Below, piece after piece: positions 12,506-25,620 of a DNA stretch of 64,000 bases. Below the pieces are notes generated by a model. That model ran no database searches. It saw only the letters and a list, made by a program, of their open reading frames with translations, and was not told where the DNA came from. Origin of the DNA: Selaginella tamariscina (Eukaryota; Streptophyta; Lycopodiopsida; Selaginellales; Selaginellaceae). The stretch covers positions 525,001 to 589,000 of the forward strand of contig PUQB01000009.1 of NCBI GenBank assembly GCA_003024785.1, written 5' to 3'. The translations under genes and the position numbers were made by a program. The number at the start of each line of letters is the position of its first letter. The stretch's first letter is position 1.

Positions 12506-13278
12506 TGGTAAAACTGACCCTCGAAATGTTCTTGCATATTCTTGGTATCCAAGTATATTCCCCGCTTATTCACAGCATATTCCAAATGACACTATAATGC
12601 GAAATACTAACCTATATTTGAAATTATAAAACATCCATACATACAAAAAGCTCTGTACTTGTATATATACGAAAGAAGAATATACGAAGGTAATAGATAT
12701 AAGAGTATAGTAATTATTATAATGTAGACATACAGTTTATATGAATGTGTGTGTGTGTGTGTGTGTGTGTGAGACGCGTGGTTTCCGAGTATGTGAGAAA
12801 CTTCCTACAACATTTTATCTGAAGAAACGCCATCATAACTTCTCCACCATGTTTTAAAGAATCTTCAATAATTAAGTATATAACAGGTCCCATAATCCTG
12901 GTGCTGGGCTCTACTTCTTAGATTCCAATAATGATTGATCTATATAATGTAAGAGAGAGAGAGAGTCTGCCACGAGTGTGTGCGTGTGTGCGTGCGTGCG
13001 TGTGAGTAGGACAACCCACATAAACCCATATACTTTCAAGTATATAGCATCTCATTAAAAATGCTAAGAATGAATATATAATATCGGCTAAACTGATCCT
13101 TGAATTCAAAACTATCCTACATAAACTCGTACCTAGAATTCATACTTTCAAAACTTGCAAAACTTGACAAATCACCCCAAGACAACCCTCAGAGGCTCTG
13201 AAAAAGAGTAAGTTAATAATCTCTCTCTCTCTCTCTCAGGGAATGTGCCAAGTACACACTCACACGCACGCAACATAC
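12506..13278. other. Intergenic with TG and GA microsatellites
   Basis: Spacer between the INH3 promoter and the 3' end of XPO2. A TG run at 12747-12771 and several GA/TG runs at 12950-13005 are present. No gene seen. Confidence 0.5.
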
Positions 13279-16200
13279 CTAGACAATAGTGACTCTGTAG
13301 TTGTTGCACAACTCAAGTAAAGCCAGCTGGTTAGCAGGCTCCACATGCTCATGAATGATTAAGGGGTATGTCCCCGGGAGCTGCATACAGAGCCTGTTCA
13401 ATGAAATACACAGAAACTCCTTTGCGTCTCTTATCTCCTTTATTGGATCATCCTCCTGCTTCCCCGCATTGTGTAGCTTAGCATACACTCCCGTATATGA
13501 TGTTATCTGTTCACCATTGTCACCGTGGATGCATGTGCAATATAAAATGTTACCTGTTCCATTTCTGGGACGTCATCATCAGCTTCTACTCTCTCCTCCT
13601 CCGGTCTCACGAGCAGTGTTAATATGCTGCAAACATACAAGAGAATCATGCGTTCCCGTTATTTAAACATAGAGATAGAGTACGTGTTTCTGTATGTTAT
13701 ATGTGGATATCATCTAAAGTTACACATATATGATTGACACTTCATTAAAAATCCAACTTTAACTCACCTGTTTAGGAGCCTCCCGAATGGCGATCCCAAT
13801 AAAGGTGGAGACTCACAAAGCAGCTTAGTAAAACCAACCGCACATAGCTTCGTCTCAATACTTCCAGATATCATGCTCACGGTCGGTATACCTGCAAATA
13901 TATTACTATTAATATACTAATATACTTTCTCTAGCTAAAAGCAGTTCTACTTCACACCACACCACACACACACACACACACGAAGTATACTTACAGAACT
14001 GCTCGAGTATCGTAGTGAAGAGCGTGGGTTGTGAAGCAGAAACCCTGTTAATTGAGTTCATGAGTTCGGCTTTCCCGTGCTTCACCACAAATAGCGACAT
14101 GAATATTACCTGGAGAGACAGCCATATTAATCTAACACAATCGAATAGTACTGATCCATACGCTTACTACATAATCTAGTTGGTCATGAGAGAGAGAGAG
14201 AGAGAGAGAAGAGAGATTACCAGCATCTTAAGGAACTTCAAAGGTGGCCTGGTTTGGAGTCTGTTGAACATGCCTGTCCAGATGTATTGAATGAAATTTG
14301 CCACGACTTCCAAACTTAAGCTCTCGATCATTGTGTTTGCGATGAAGAAAGCGTGGTCCTCCGTGCTTTTTCTCGATATCAACATGTTGAACACCTCGAT
14401 CACCTATGTACAAATGCATATATGGTTCTATATACATAGATACAGATACATCTATGAACTAATTCTGGCACACAAAATAATGAGTCTACGCACACACATT
14501 CACACTAGCTATTAAAACTGTAACATCCATTGTTACATTATGAATGTACCTTCTGAAGGTGGTCCGCTTGTGCTATTTCTTGGGGTGCTTTAAGGAGAAA
14601 ACCTGAAGAAGTCGGACAATAGCCGGGACATTGGCATTCTTCTTCCACAGGTCGGGAATCAGAAGAATAGGGAATATCTGCATGTATGTGGTAGGAATAG
14701 GTCTACCTGTAAAAAATAATATAAAAAAGTTCAGAATAAAGGCATCTACAGTAAAAACAAGTCTAACAACTCGTCTACATGTTGTATGAAGTATCGTACA
14801 TAATATACATCAAGTAAAACGTTACTTACAATTCCTTTGTGTGTTATGCATGACTATGTATTGTCCAGTTGCTTATGCATGACTAAACAACTGGAATACA
14901 GACACACATCTATACTTCGAGACACTGCTTGGAGTCCATTATACACAACTATATGCGAGTATATACCTCTGGACTCAATGAGTTGAGCTAAGATCTGGAA
15001 AGCGTAGGGCTGAAATTCGACCACATCCTTCTGGAGAATATGCTCAAAGATAACAGGAATGAGTTTAGTTTCGAAGGCAGTAATTAGCTCTTGGTTTGTT
15101 TGGGATGCTTTTCGGATCAATACTGCCAAGGACTCAAATATATAGTGATTGAAAATGGGATTCGTGGGATTGTTGCACACGCTGCAAAAACAGAAAATAT
15201 TAATCAGCTAATCTACCACTAATTAAACAAACTACTCATGTGATTCTATAATCTCCAGTTAAAAGGGCATTATAATATTAAACATAATATCACGCATGGC
15301 TGCATCCTGTATATGACGTATGTATACGCATGCTCATTAAAATGAGATTTAAACCAGCAATAACCAGCTTTTACATCATACGATACAATAGATTATGTCA
15401 TTGTTGTGTGTGCTTGGAACTATGTATATTTCGATGTAAGAATTATGCAACGTCGAATGTATATCATAGAAAACAGATACTACTCGGTATAGACATATAA
15501 TACATAAGTGTGTACATTCAGACATCATATACTTGTGTTTATTTGTTTATTCTATTTATCTTATACATGTTCACAAGTAAGGATACAGAAATATGTCGAG
15601 ATATATGCACAAGTAATAAAATAATATACAGGCATAGATACTAATACAGACATGCATGCATAAGCAACCAACCGGTCGAGGTATTGCACATATCGTTAAA
15701 ATATATATGCGCAAGCACACGCACACACGCACACATACCTCGTGAGAACGGCGACCAAACCGTCGAGGTACTGCAAACAAGAAGGTCCAACATCTGCTAC
15801 AGACAAGACTCTCATGATGCACCTCATGACATAGGGATTCTCGTGCGAGTCGGGAAGCTTGAGCGCTCCAAGAAGATTCGACAATATCTGCTGATGGAAA
15901 GGTGCAATGTCCGAGGAAGATATCCGAGGCACTTTCCCATCCTTCACCCAGCTTCTCTATACAACCTGTATAGCAACAATGTGTACACACACACACACTT
16001 TATAATGTGTTTATACGGATATAGAAGTATACACACCCACCCACACACACACACACACAAACCTGCTGCGTACGAATGAACAACGTTTGATTCCGAGAGG
16101 AGAAACCTAGTGATCTGCGGGATAAGACTCAAAACGATGGGTTTTGGCATCATGCTTCGAAACGTGGTGATGAACTTCAATGCATCAGCCTTTAGCATCG

Positions 16201-17743
16201 GCTGAGAGTTAATATCTGTGACTTGTAGCTCTGGAACAATCTGGCTCGCAAAGAACTGGTCCATGTTGTTAACTGCAATAACAAGACAAATCGTTATAGA
16301 TGCATTACATTGCGTCCATAAACATGTGTATGTTAAAATGCATACCTACACCGCTTGTTGGCTCCTTCTGTGCCAAAGCTACGACAAGGTAAATTCCTGT
16401 ATGCTTATCTTTCCAGTTCTCGAGTGGATTCGAAGAGTATCTTGTAACCAAACCCTGAATATACCAGCAATGAGAGTAGTCACCTGTTCTCTATAGTGCA
16501 CCATGAGCCCTTTGATGAGCTCGCATGCGATCCGTCTCCTTGTGTCTAGATCACTTCCTTCCATGTCTCTACGTATGTACTCTAGAGGGTTCATCTCAAA
16601 TAGCTCCTCATCCTCACTCCTAACTGCAAAGTCCAGATGTGCATTAGTGTGTGTCTGTGTGTGTTAGCGGACTTCGAGCTGCAAGCTTACCTCTAGCATT
16701 GGGTATTGCTATGCTTTCACATATTTGCCTGAGAGCATCCTTGTTGTTGAAGAGCGTATGATGTACACCTTTACTTACAGTGGTCAAAAACTTCATAGCC
16801 GACATAGCAAGGCGATCATGCTGAGGATGCAAAGAGATACCCGTAAGAAGGTTCCAAACATCCGTAGCAAAAGTCTGGAGAAAATCTCTAAACTCCTCCT
16901 CGTACTTCTCCATATACAGATTGATATTCTCGCATATTGCCGTCTTCACTTGATCCACCACGCTCTCTTTCTCGGGATCATTTTCTCGCAATGCAGGATT
17001 CTGGTACATGAGGAAATACTCGAACTCCCCATCCATTCCCGAATGTGGTCCTCAAAAAACGCGGGAATATCTTGATGATTGAGCGAGTAGAAGATCCGAC
17101 AGCATAGTCTCTCGCATTCAAATAGCAGCCTCAATGTAGGAGGATCCTGTGTGGATTTCACGAGCTGGGCAGTTCGTGTGAAGATCTCTAGAAGCGGAGC
17201 AGCGAACACATCAAGGCAGTACTTGAGATTGTACAACAAGTCGTTAGTTTTGTAGCCATACCGGAAGATTTTGAAGATGGCATTCACTGTTTGCAGAATC
17301 CCGTTAATTGTTTCATAGCTTGTGGAGGAGCTCAAGCTGGAGACGAGCTCCGGGAGCAGGCTAGTCCATCTAGCCGGGAAATCGTGGCCGCTGATGATCG
17401 CTAGGGCTTCACTGAGCTGACTACGGATTCTCGGCGGCGAGCTGAGCATCAATCGAACAACGAGGGCCTTAATCTGGTCCTTCTCCTCCTCTTGAATCGG
17501 TTGTAAGCCGGACTCCTCAGTCGGATTCCACCTGAACTTGACATGATTCTTGAAGTTCACGGCCGCGGCCTGGCGAATCTGTTCCTCGATTCCCGGTTCG
17601 GAGATTAGCTGAAGAACTGTGATTCCATATCGGGGCTGCTCCGATGCGGCATTCAGGTGCGCCTCGGCTTGCTTCCGCGGCTCCGGATTGGGAGCGAGAG
17701 TGTATAGAAATGCCTGCGAGAGTGCCTGTAGATTTACCTCCAT
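13279..17743 (-). CDS. XPO2: Exportin-2 / CAS (importin-alpha re-exporter), eleven exons
   Basis: Exons 17743-16691, 16623-16346, 16272-16063, 15965-15739, 15181-14967, 14706-14550, 14403-14221, 14109-13995, 13891-13768, 13626-13554 and 13506-13279, roughly 954 residues. The product is an importin-beta-superfamily HEAT-repeat protein that returns importin-alpha to the cytosol with RanGTP. Diagnostic CSE1/CAS blocks in order: [125 protein letters not shown], and the tail [13 protein letters not shown]. Apparent one-base breaks: 17027-17030 (GGGG run, in EWMGEF), ~16457-16465, 14598-14601 (TTTT run), plus an ambiguous one near 15945. Conservation resumes immediately each time. The last intron is only 47 nt. 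Other introns begin inside GT repeats. Confidence 0.93.
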
Positions 17744-17772
17744 CGCTCCGAGCAGGCGCTCTACCTCCCAGT

Positions 17773-17792
17773 AACCCTAATATAAACCCTAG
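17773..17792 (-). promoter_or_regulatory. Two telo-boxes upstream of XPO2
   Basis: AACCCTAA and AAACCCTAG, 30-50 bp before the XPO2 start codon on the opposite reading. They match the plant telo-box. Function inferred. Confidence 0.45.
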
Positions 17793-17843
17793 CTCACAAG
17801 TGTGCGTGACACATATGTTTTATAAAGAAAGCAAGCTCTAAAT

Positions 17844-20800
17844 TTGATTAATATTTTAATTATGATATATTTAAAACACACATATGTATTTTAAATACAT
17901 TATATATTTAAAATGATTATACAAATATGAAGGTATATTCATTTTGATCCAATTTTAACACTACAATTTAAACTCGTCTTTAAACATTAGTACAATTTTT
18001 ATAAAGTTAAATTTTTAAATAAAGTTTGATATTAAATAAAATTTGAAATATTTAATTAAAACATATCCTTAGACTATTAAAATTTGGCATATACTTTAAC
18101 TAAAAAATTCTTTTGGGTCTTAATTGTAACGAAATTTAAAATGAATCTAGAAGTTTTTTAATTTTAACTTGTGTGTAAACATATATTATAAGAATAAGAT
18201 TTTATGCAAACTACAATGTACTAAATTGTATATATAAGTAATGTTGTTTTTAAAACTTTAGTAAATTATTTAATGAAACATTTTTCAAAAAGCTTCACAT
18301 ATAATTTGATGTATAATATATTCTTAAATGTATATAAAATTTATCTAATTTATTATTTATATATTTGTTATTTTCTAAGAAAAACATGTCTGAAACAGCA
18401 TATACTTCCTTTTTTATTATCTATATATTTTATACAATAACTTCAATAATGGGTGAGTCTTACCTTCATATAATGGTTGTCATCTACCTTCTTTAGAGAT
18501 TCTATAAAATGATTGTTTATATATATATATTATTATATATATATTCTAACATGGTACTGTATAATGTGGAAGGTACTTATATATGCATATATATAATTAT
18601 AAAGTTAATAATCATTTACATCTAGAAGCATGTTAAAAAATAAATTTTCAAAATTGTGGAGAGCAAAAAAAATATATGTAAAGAGAGAAAACATTCATAT
18701 GTAAGTATAAAGTGTTTATTTATGTGTATATATTATATATACATTATATATAATTGACATTTGCACACAAATCATCAAGTTGGTATCTTAATCAGGCTTA
18801 ATAAAGTTAATTAAATAAAATTAAGATATATTAAAATCTTAGGCACAGTTTATATGAAGGGCTACAAATAAATTCACAAAAATAAGGTTAATTTTTATAT
18901 TTTATACATATTTGTTTTCACATTTATATAATATTTAATTTATTTCATGTTTTATCCACATTTATTTGTTCTATAGTTCATTAATAATGTTTATTTATAC
19001 ACATCTATATAAAAACCATCATATTTAAAATCTATTCACAAAAGAATATTAATTTTCACAATATATGCATATTTTTTAATAATTAATATATTTTTTCATT
19101 TTATATTTTATATATATGAAATATTAATAGTTGTATATGCAAAACTCAAAATAGGATTTTGATCAAGAGACATTTACTTATTTAATTCTTATTTTATTTC
19201 ATATTTAATCATTTTACCTACTATAATTTCTTTTATGATTTTATATATTTATTATTTAATTTATTTATTTCACATTTATATGCAAGAGATTATTATTTTA
19301 ACATCTTATTGATATGTAATTCACATTTATATAAATTATATATCAATAAAATGTTAAAATAAACAAATGTTTGGGTTAAGGAGTTCCACCACCATATAAA
19401 TACATTAATAATGGTTATTTTTACACAATAATTTATCTTAAATTTATATAAATATACTATTGTTATAAAAGGGAGATATTTATGTTAAATAATTTTACAT
19501 TTTATTTTTAAAATTCAACCACATGAATAAACAATAATATGAAAAAAAAACTATCATTTAATCATTTAATTTATTTATTCCATACTATATATATTTTAGA
19601 TACACATTTATATTTAATATATTTTATTAAGAGATTAAATTTTTACATTTTCTACACGATTATTTAATTTACATTTTCTACATATAATATATTTACTTCA
19701 TATTTTATATGTTTATGTTTTTATACACATTTTATTTGTATGTAATAATTCACATTATATATATTTAATGTATTTGTTTCAAAGTTTGCACATTTTATTT
19801 TATATACAAAGGTTATATTGTAATCATTACAATTAGATTTTTAGTTTTGATAAATTATATATTTGTTTTATATTTTATATACATTTATTATAACACATGA
19901 AATACATGAAATATCATTAAAGTTTCATAATTATATGCATCTTTGTTTTAGTTAAAGGTTTTATACACAATAAATTAATAATAATTTACATTTCATATAT
20001 TTTATATAAAATTTTTATTCTCTTAGTAAACAAATTTAAGAAAAATAATCATGAAGAACTATTTTGTATTTTAGGCTGAAATTTTTAAGTCAATTTATTA
20101 TTTAGAAACTTATAAAATAATAAAAACATTTAATCTTGTAAATTATAAATTTTTAAAACTTTTTGATTTCATATAAATTTTATCAATTTTATATATACAA
20201 CATATTTAATTTTACCTTTTATATACTTTACAATTTTATTATTTATACACAAAAATCTTTCATATTTTATGCATATTTATTTTGATCTTTTATATATATT
20301 CTACTATATACAAGTTAAAAATAATTTAAATTGGCAAAACAAATAAATATATATAATGCAAACTTTAATAAAATAAAAAATAAAAATGGTAATGTAAATA
20401 AACTTATGAATTAATAATGACTATATATTATTCATTTATAAATTCTATGATTATATTTTGTAAATGTATGTTTATAAACATGACACACATAATAATTATG
20501 AATATTATAAATACAACAGACTTAATGATGATAAAAAAAATAATTAATAATTAATTTGCTTAAGTATCATGAATTTATTAATATTCTTTATATCGTACCT
20601 ATTTTGTTTCATTTAATAACTTATTTAAAAAAAATATAAAATCATAATGTTTCAGTATTGTTATTTTCTTATATATAAAGTTTGAAGTTGTATTTTTTTA
20701 AAATTCACATTATATAATTTTATATAAATACATATCTTATTAATGTTTGTACTTATGTTTTATGATAGTTAATGTGAAAAATAATAATTAATTAATTATT

Positions 20801-21990
20801 ATTTAAAATGTGAGAATTAAGAATGGTTTCATAAATTTAATGATTTATTTTATAAAATATGTACAAGAAATAAAACATGTATAAAATTTGAAAATAACAA
20901 ATATATATAGTTTTTATATTTATTTATATTCTTTTCATATTTAATCTTTTCTTAAAACAAATAAAAAGTATATAATAAATATATTATATATCTAAATTAT
21001 GAACTATTATTATTACACAATTAGAAGGACAAAACAAATTCAAAATAACAGTTTTAATTTTTCATTATAGATCAAATATTTATAAAAAATGTGAATTAAG
21101 TATAGCCTAAAAAAATAATAATATTTTATATATAATATTTAAAATTAAATAAATATAATAAAATATTTATAAAATATAAAATATTAACATAGAAAGACTA
21201 TTGGTTTTTTTATATTTATATATATTTGTTTCCACATTTTATGCACATTTTATTTGTTTCTTATTTTATACACATTGTAATAAATTTTGCTTCATATTTG
21301 TATACTCGTTTTGCATATATAAAATTTTGACTTATCATTATTATATAATTTTCATAATAAAATGTTTGCCACTTACTACACTTAACCAAAAGTATTTTCA
21401 AACTTTAATATTATTATTCATACATATATATATTTAAGTGTTAAACTAATGATGCATGAGTTATAACTTTGTGATCAAACCAGGAAATAAAAAAAGTTTA
21501 ATAAGGTTTAAATAAAATATTGTATATTCTTAGTTTAAATTAATAAATTTAAATTTAACTTTACGATTATACAACGTAATATACATATAAAATTTACAAT
21601 AACATAGTCATTGTAATTTGTAAATCATATTTTAATGTGTACATATGCATATCAAACACGTATACATACATCCACGCATACGTTAGATAGCGATTCACAA
21701 GTAATCCATAAAGTAATCCTTACAGATGCTTACAAACATTGCTCGAGCAGAAAAGTTGCTCCATTCCACGTTTGTATGTTGACCTGTCCATGTCTTCCTT
21801 GTTAATACACGAAAACATGGATTGTCAAACCTCACCCCTGTTTAATTAAAAGTATCCTATTTCATTTAATTAAACTAAACTACAATGACTTATCTATCTA
21901 CATATCAGCATGTTAGATATATATATATATATATAACATTAAACATGAGATTGAAAATGCAAGGTTATCAATTCATTAGCGTTTCAACTA
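17844..21990. other. 4 kb AT-rich desert
   Basis: Extremely AT-rich (by eye above 80 percent) with recurring TTTATATATT, CACATTTAT and TTTATTTCATATTT phrases. The recurrence suggests a decayed AT-rich repeat, but no clear period, terminal repeats or coding motif could be fixed. The one frame of note (21201-21437) is low-complexity Phe/Ile/Tyr and not credible. Confidence 0.6.
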
Positions 21991-22072
21991 TTGGGTTTAT
22001 AGTGTGTGATCACGACATATACTCACACACGCTCTACTGACCGTACTAATTGGTACGAAATGAATATTCTTT

Positions 22073-22930
22073 TCATATCTTTTGTCGTACGCGTCTCCCG
22101 TTTCCGTCAGCGCCGTCTCCCACGTGTGTCCACACCGTCCTGTTCTTGGTTCCCACCGCCTTGGCTTCCTCCTCAACTCCCGCTACTGTCTTCAGAAGCT
22201 CCGACTGCAGTGACGGGCAGCTCTCTCGCAAGTACTCGAAACCGTCCGATTGCATCACCACTGTTAAAGAGAACCGTCAGCTTATCTGTCTCTTGCAGAT
22301 ACATACATACCATACCCATACCCATGCGTAGCTCAATGTATGTGTCCTAGTATATACCAGAATATGGGTACAATGAAAACATATATATATAGGTATGTAT
22401 AACCATATATGAGTGTACCATACTAATATCTAAATGTAGCAAATGGTATATACACGCACAATGACAGTTGGACGTCACGTGTCTTTGGACAAAATGAGGT
22501 GCATACAATATTATGTTTTCTAGTCAAAGGAAAGGTCACCCACAAGAGAGAGATAGAGATCATAGCATACCTGCGAGATTAGAAGCAGCAAACTTTAGGC
22601 AGACGTTCTTGAGTTGAGATGCGTGGTGCTGGTCAGCAAGTGCGAGCGTAGTTGCTACAGTGTCAACCGTGATCTGTTCACAGAGCTTTGATTCGCATAG
22701 TAATCTCAGACGGTCTAGGCAGAATCTATCCGCCGCAGCTAACAGGTGCTGTGCCATCATTGTCGCTGCAGATTGAGACGATGAGCCCGTCAACTCGTTG
22801 GCATCGGGAAGGCTGTCTTTGTATATGAAATGCAGCATCGCCTGCATTAGAAAACGTAAGTATAAAAGTAAAGAACTTCTGTATGTGTGTGTGTGTGTGA
22901 GAGAGAGAGAGAGTTATTATGTAGAGGGAT

Positions 22931-22962
<32 letters not shown>

Positions 22963-24599
22963 CCGAGCGAGCGAGCGAGCGCCACAATGTATGACCGTCA
23001 ACAGCACTGGTATATATGATCATGACAAAGTTCACACGTGCAAGTTCTGTATGTCTATTATTTGTATGTATATATATTTATGTACATCGATGTAGGTCTC
23101 TTACACATGGATGGACATACAGTTGCATTGCACTTATGTATGTTATGTACATGTGTATCCATCTACTCGTACATAACATACACGTGACCAAATATATACT
23201 TGGATTTATTATGTATGCATATTTGCTGTATACATACATATTTGGTAGTTATACATATAGAATACACAAAAGCCTACGGAGTGTGATCATCTCATGTACG
23301 TGATCATCACATAGCATAGGTATGTTGTGTATTATATATATAGAAACTTAATATATGTCATAAGAGTCGACAAAACAATACAGAGTTGCGTGTCTATGGT
23401 TCCTGTGTGTGAGTCCGTCCGTACAGGTATATATGTCGTACACACACACAAACACACATACAGAAGGCTTACTTTGAAAACAGGAGCCTCCATGTCTTCA
23501 ATCTCGACAACATTGCTGTTTTCATTCTTCATGGGTCCGAACAACTGTGCCTTGAAAACTGGCGATCTAGCTGCTAGTAACAGCTTGTGAGCACGGAATG
23601 TCTCCCCACCTACGTTAAAAGTGACGTCTGTTCCTTCGCCACTCTCGAGCAGAGAAAAAAAATGCTGTCCAATGTCGGAATCCGGGACCAACAAAGAGTG
23701 TTGCTTTAGCGCTTGCATCGATGAGACTACCACTCCCACTGTACACGTGATCGAAAGGCTGTCTTCTTTTAAGTAATCGGATGTTTCCAATACAGCTCTC
23801 CTGAAGAAACGCTTATAGCCCCTGTAACCCCACAACCCACTCAATATATGAAAACGCAATACATGCGCATAGTTAATGCAGTCTATATATAGTTTATCTA
23901 CATAGTGCATATCACTAAATATTCGCGCGCGCGTAGACATTGTATAAAAGTTCATATTTATGTGTACATAACCAATGGCAACATATTCTATAAAATGGTA
24001 TAATATCCTGATTGATCCTATTAACAAAAAAAAACATCTGGCTTATGTTATTTGTATGTACTATTAAGTAGAAAAACGTGTCTAGAAAGGATAATATATG
24101 CTACGAGTTTCCATAGTAAGGGTATAACTAAATTGCAACAAAAAGCCAGACAATATCAAAACTTCTAAAGAACGTACCACATGCTGCCTCTGTACTTGAG
24201 AGTGTAAGGACCACTTTCCAAAGAACGGTCGAAATGGCTGTGGATCTTGTGCTTCCCTTTACCGCTCTGATCAAGGAGAGTAAGCTCGAAAAAGCGCCCG
24301 AACGTCCGTTCCTTCACTGGCTAGAGCTATGAACACGGAGACATAAAGGGAATTATCCTCCGCATTTTTTCATCTGGGTAAAAATAAATCGCCCACTGGT
24401 AGCCTCCGACTGTGAAAGTATCGCTTGCAATGTATTTGCCGACTCCCATCCCCTTAGCCAGCGAGTAACCATGAATTGTGAAATGGTGAGATCCGTTGAC
24501 TGTCTCGGTAATGCAGCGGGATCTGGACGCTGTTGTGGAAGGCGGAGTGCCAACCACTTGTCCAGAATCATCTTGTAAAACGACTGATGTCCTTGCCAT
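22073..24599 (-). CDS. MATH-BTB protein (BPM family, CUL3 adaptor)
   Basis: Exons 24599-24178, 23821-23473, 22841-22571 and 22260-22073. The N-terminal MATH domain shows [40 protein letters not shown] and [20 protein letters not shown]. The BTB domain shows [38 protein letters not shown] and [18 protein letters not shown]-like end follows ([20 protein letters not shown]) and then [20 protein letters not shown]. The family bridges CUL3 ubiquitin ligase to substrates such as HD-ZIP, ERF and MYB factors. Three homopolymer discrepancies: a base short at 24365-24370, a base extra at 24289-24293, and an extra G at the exon 2 acceptor (23818-23822). BPM-like sequence continues correctly after each. 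A basic tail follows the BACK-like region. Confidence 0.9.
22882..22958. repeat. TG/GA/CA microsatellites in the BPM intron
   Basis: TG, GA and CA dinucleotide runs in the intron between exons 2 and 3 of the MATH-BTB gene. Confidence 0.85.
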
Positions 24600-25620
24600 G
24601 AACTATCGCATTCTACGACAAATCTCCTGATTTGCTCTTCCGATTCAGCCCGAATCTGTCTTTTCTTTAAATCTCAAGATTTGTTGTGTCCAGAACGAGA
24701 AATCTAACGTTTTTCTTTAGAAATCAGCTCTAAACTGCCTGATTCTCGCAAATTTCTCTCAAATTTGATATTCTGTACCCTAATACTGTCTAGAACAGAA
24801 ATCTAACGTTTTCTTCAGATTTTTTCTGCACAATCGAAAGCGCCTAGCTCTAAAATGCGGAAATTTGTGGCAAACTATCCTTGTTTTCACGGCTTTTCCG
24901 TCCAGATTCAAACCGCCTAGCTCTAGAACAATCGATTTGGAAGCGAACCTGGAACGGCGACGTCGATGCGGCAGTCCGAAGCAGCCCGTGTTTCCAACAA
25001 AAAAAAACCCTAGCGATACATCGATGCATTGTCGCAATGCCATGAATATATACTCCTGATTAATGACGTGGCGCATCGTTAGCCGTCCGATGACGTTTTT
25101 GACGGTGCAGATAATGATGCCATCCGACGGCTCTTATTACGCCTCTGGACGGCGCCGATGACGTGGTCCACTTTTAAACAATCCGTATCGATCTTATAAT
25201 ATAACAGAGTCGGTCACGAATATAATGTGTAAAATAATAAGCATATGCAACAAAAGATTAAGGACGATGGTAGGTACTTTCACATAACACCCCAGACATT
25301 GATTATAATTTAATGTTGAACTTTGTGTACACTATAATTTTTAAATCTGATTTTATATTGTAAATTAATAATTAATCAAACACCATTTTAAAAACATAAA
25401 ACTAAGTATTAAAATTAATCATTGAAAATTAAATAATTAACTTTTGAATTTACATTTTGATTTTGATTTTTGTAAAATAGATTTAATAATTCATTTAATC
25501 ACATGCAGATATTGAAAACTTAATCTTTTGAAATGATAATCTGATTATTAGTTTCCCTAAACCACCTAATATAACCCTCTAAAACTCTTATTTTTTTATC
25601 AATTTATTGCATGGGAGCAC
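24600..25620. promoter_or_regulatory. Divergent promoter region, MATH-BTB (-) and PPR (+)
   Basis: About 1 kb between divergent start codons. It holds a telo-box (AAACCCTAG, 25006-25014), GC-richer blocks with GATGACGT motifs (25090-25160) and an AT-rich half nearer the PPR gene. Individual promoters are not resolved. Confidence 0.4.
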
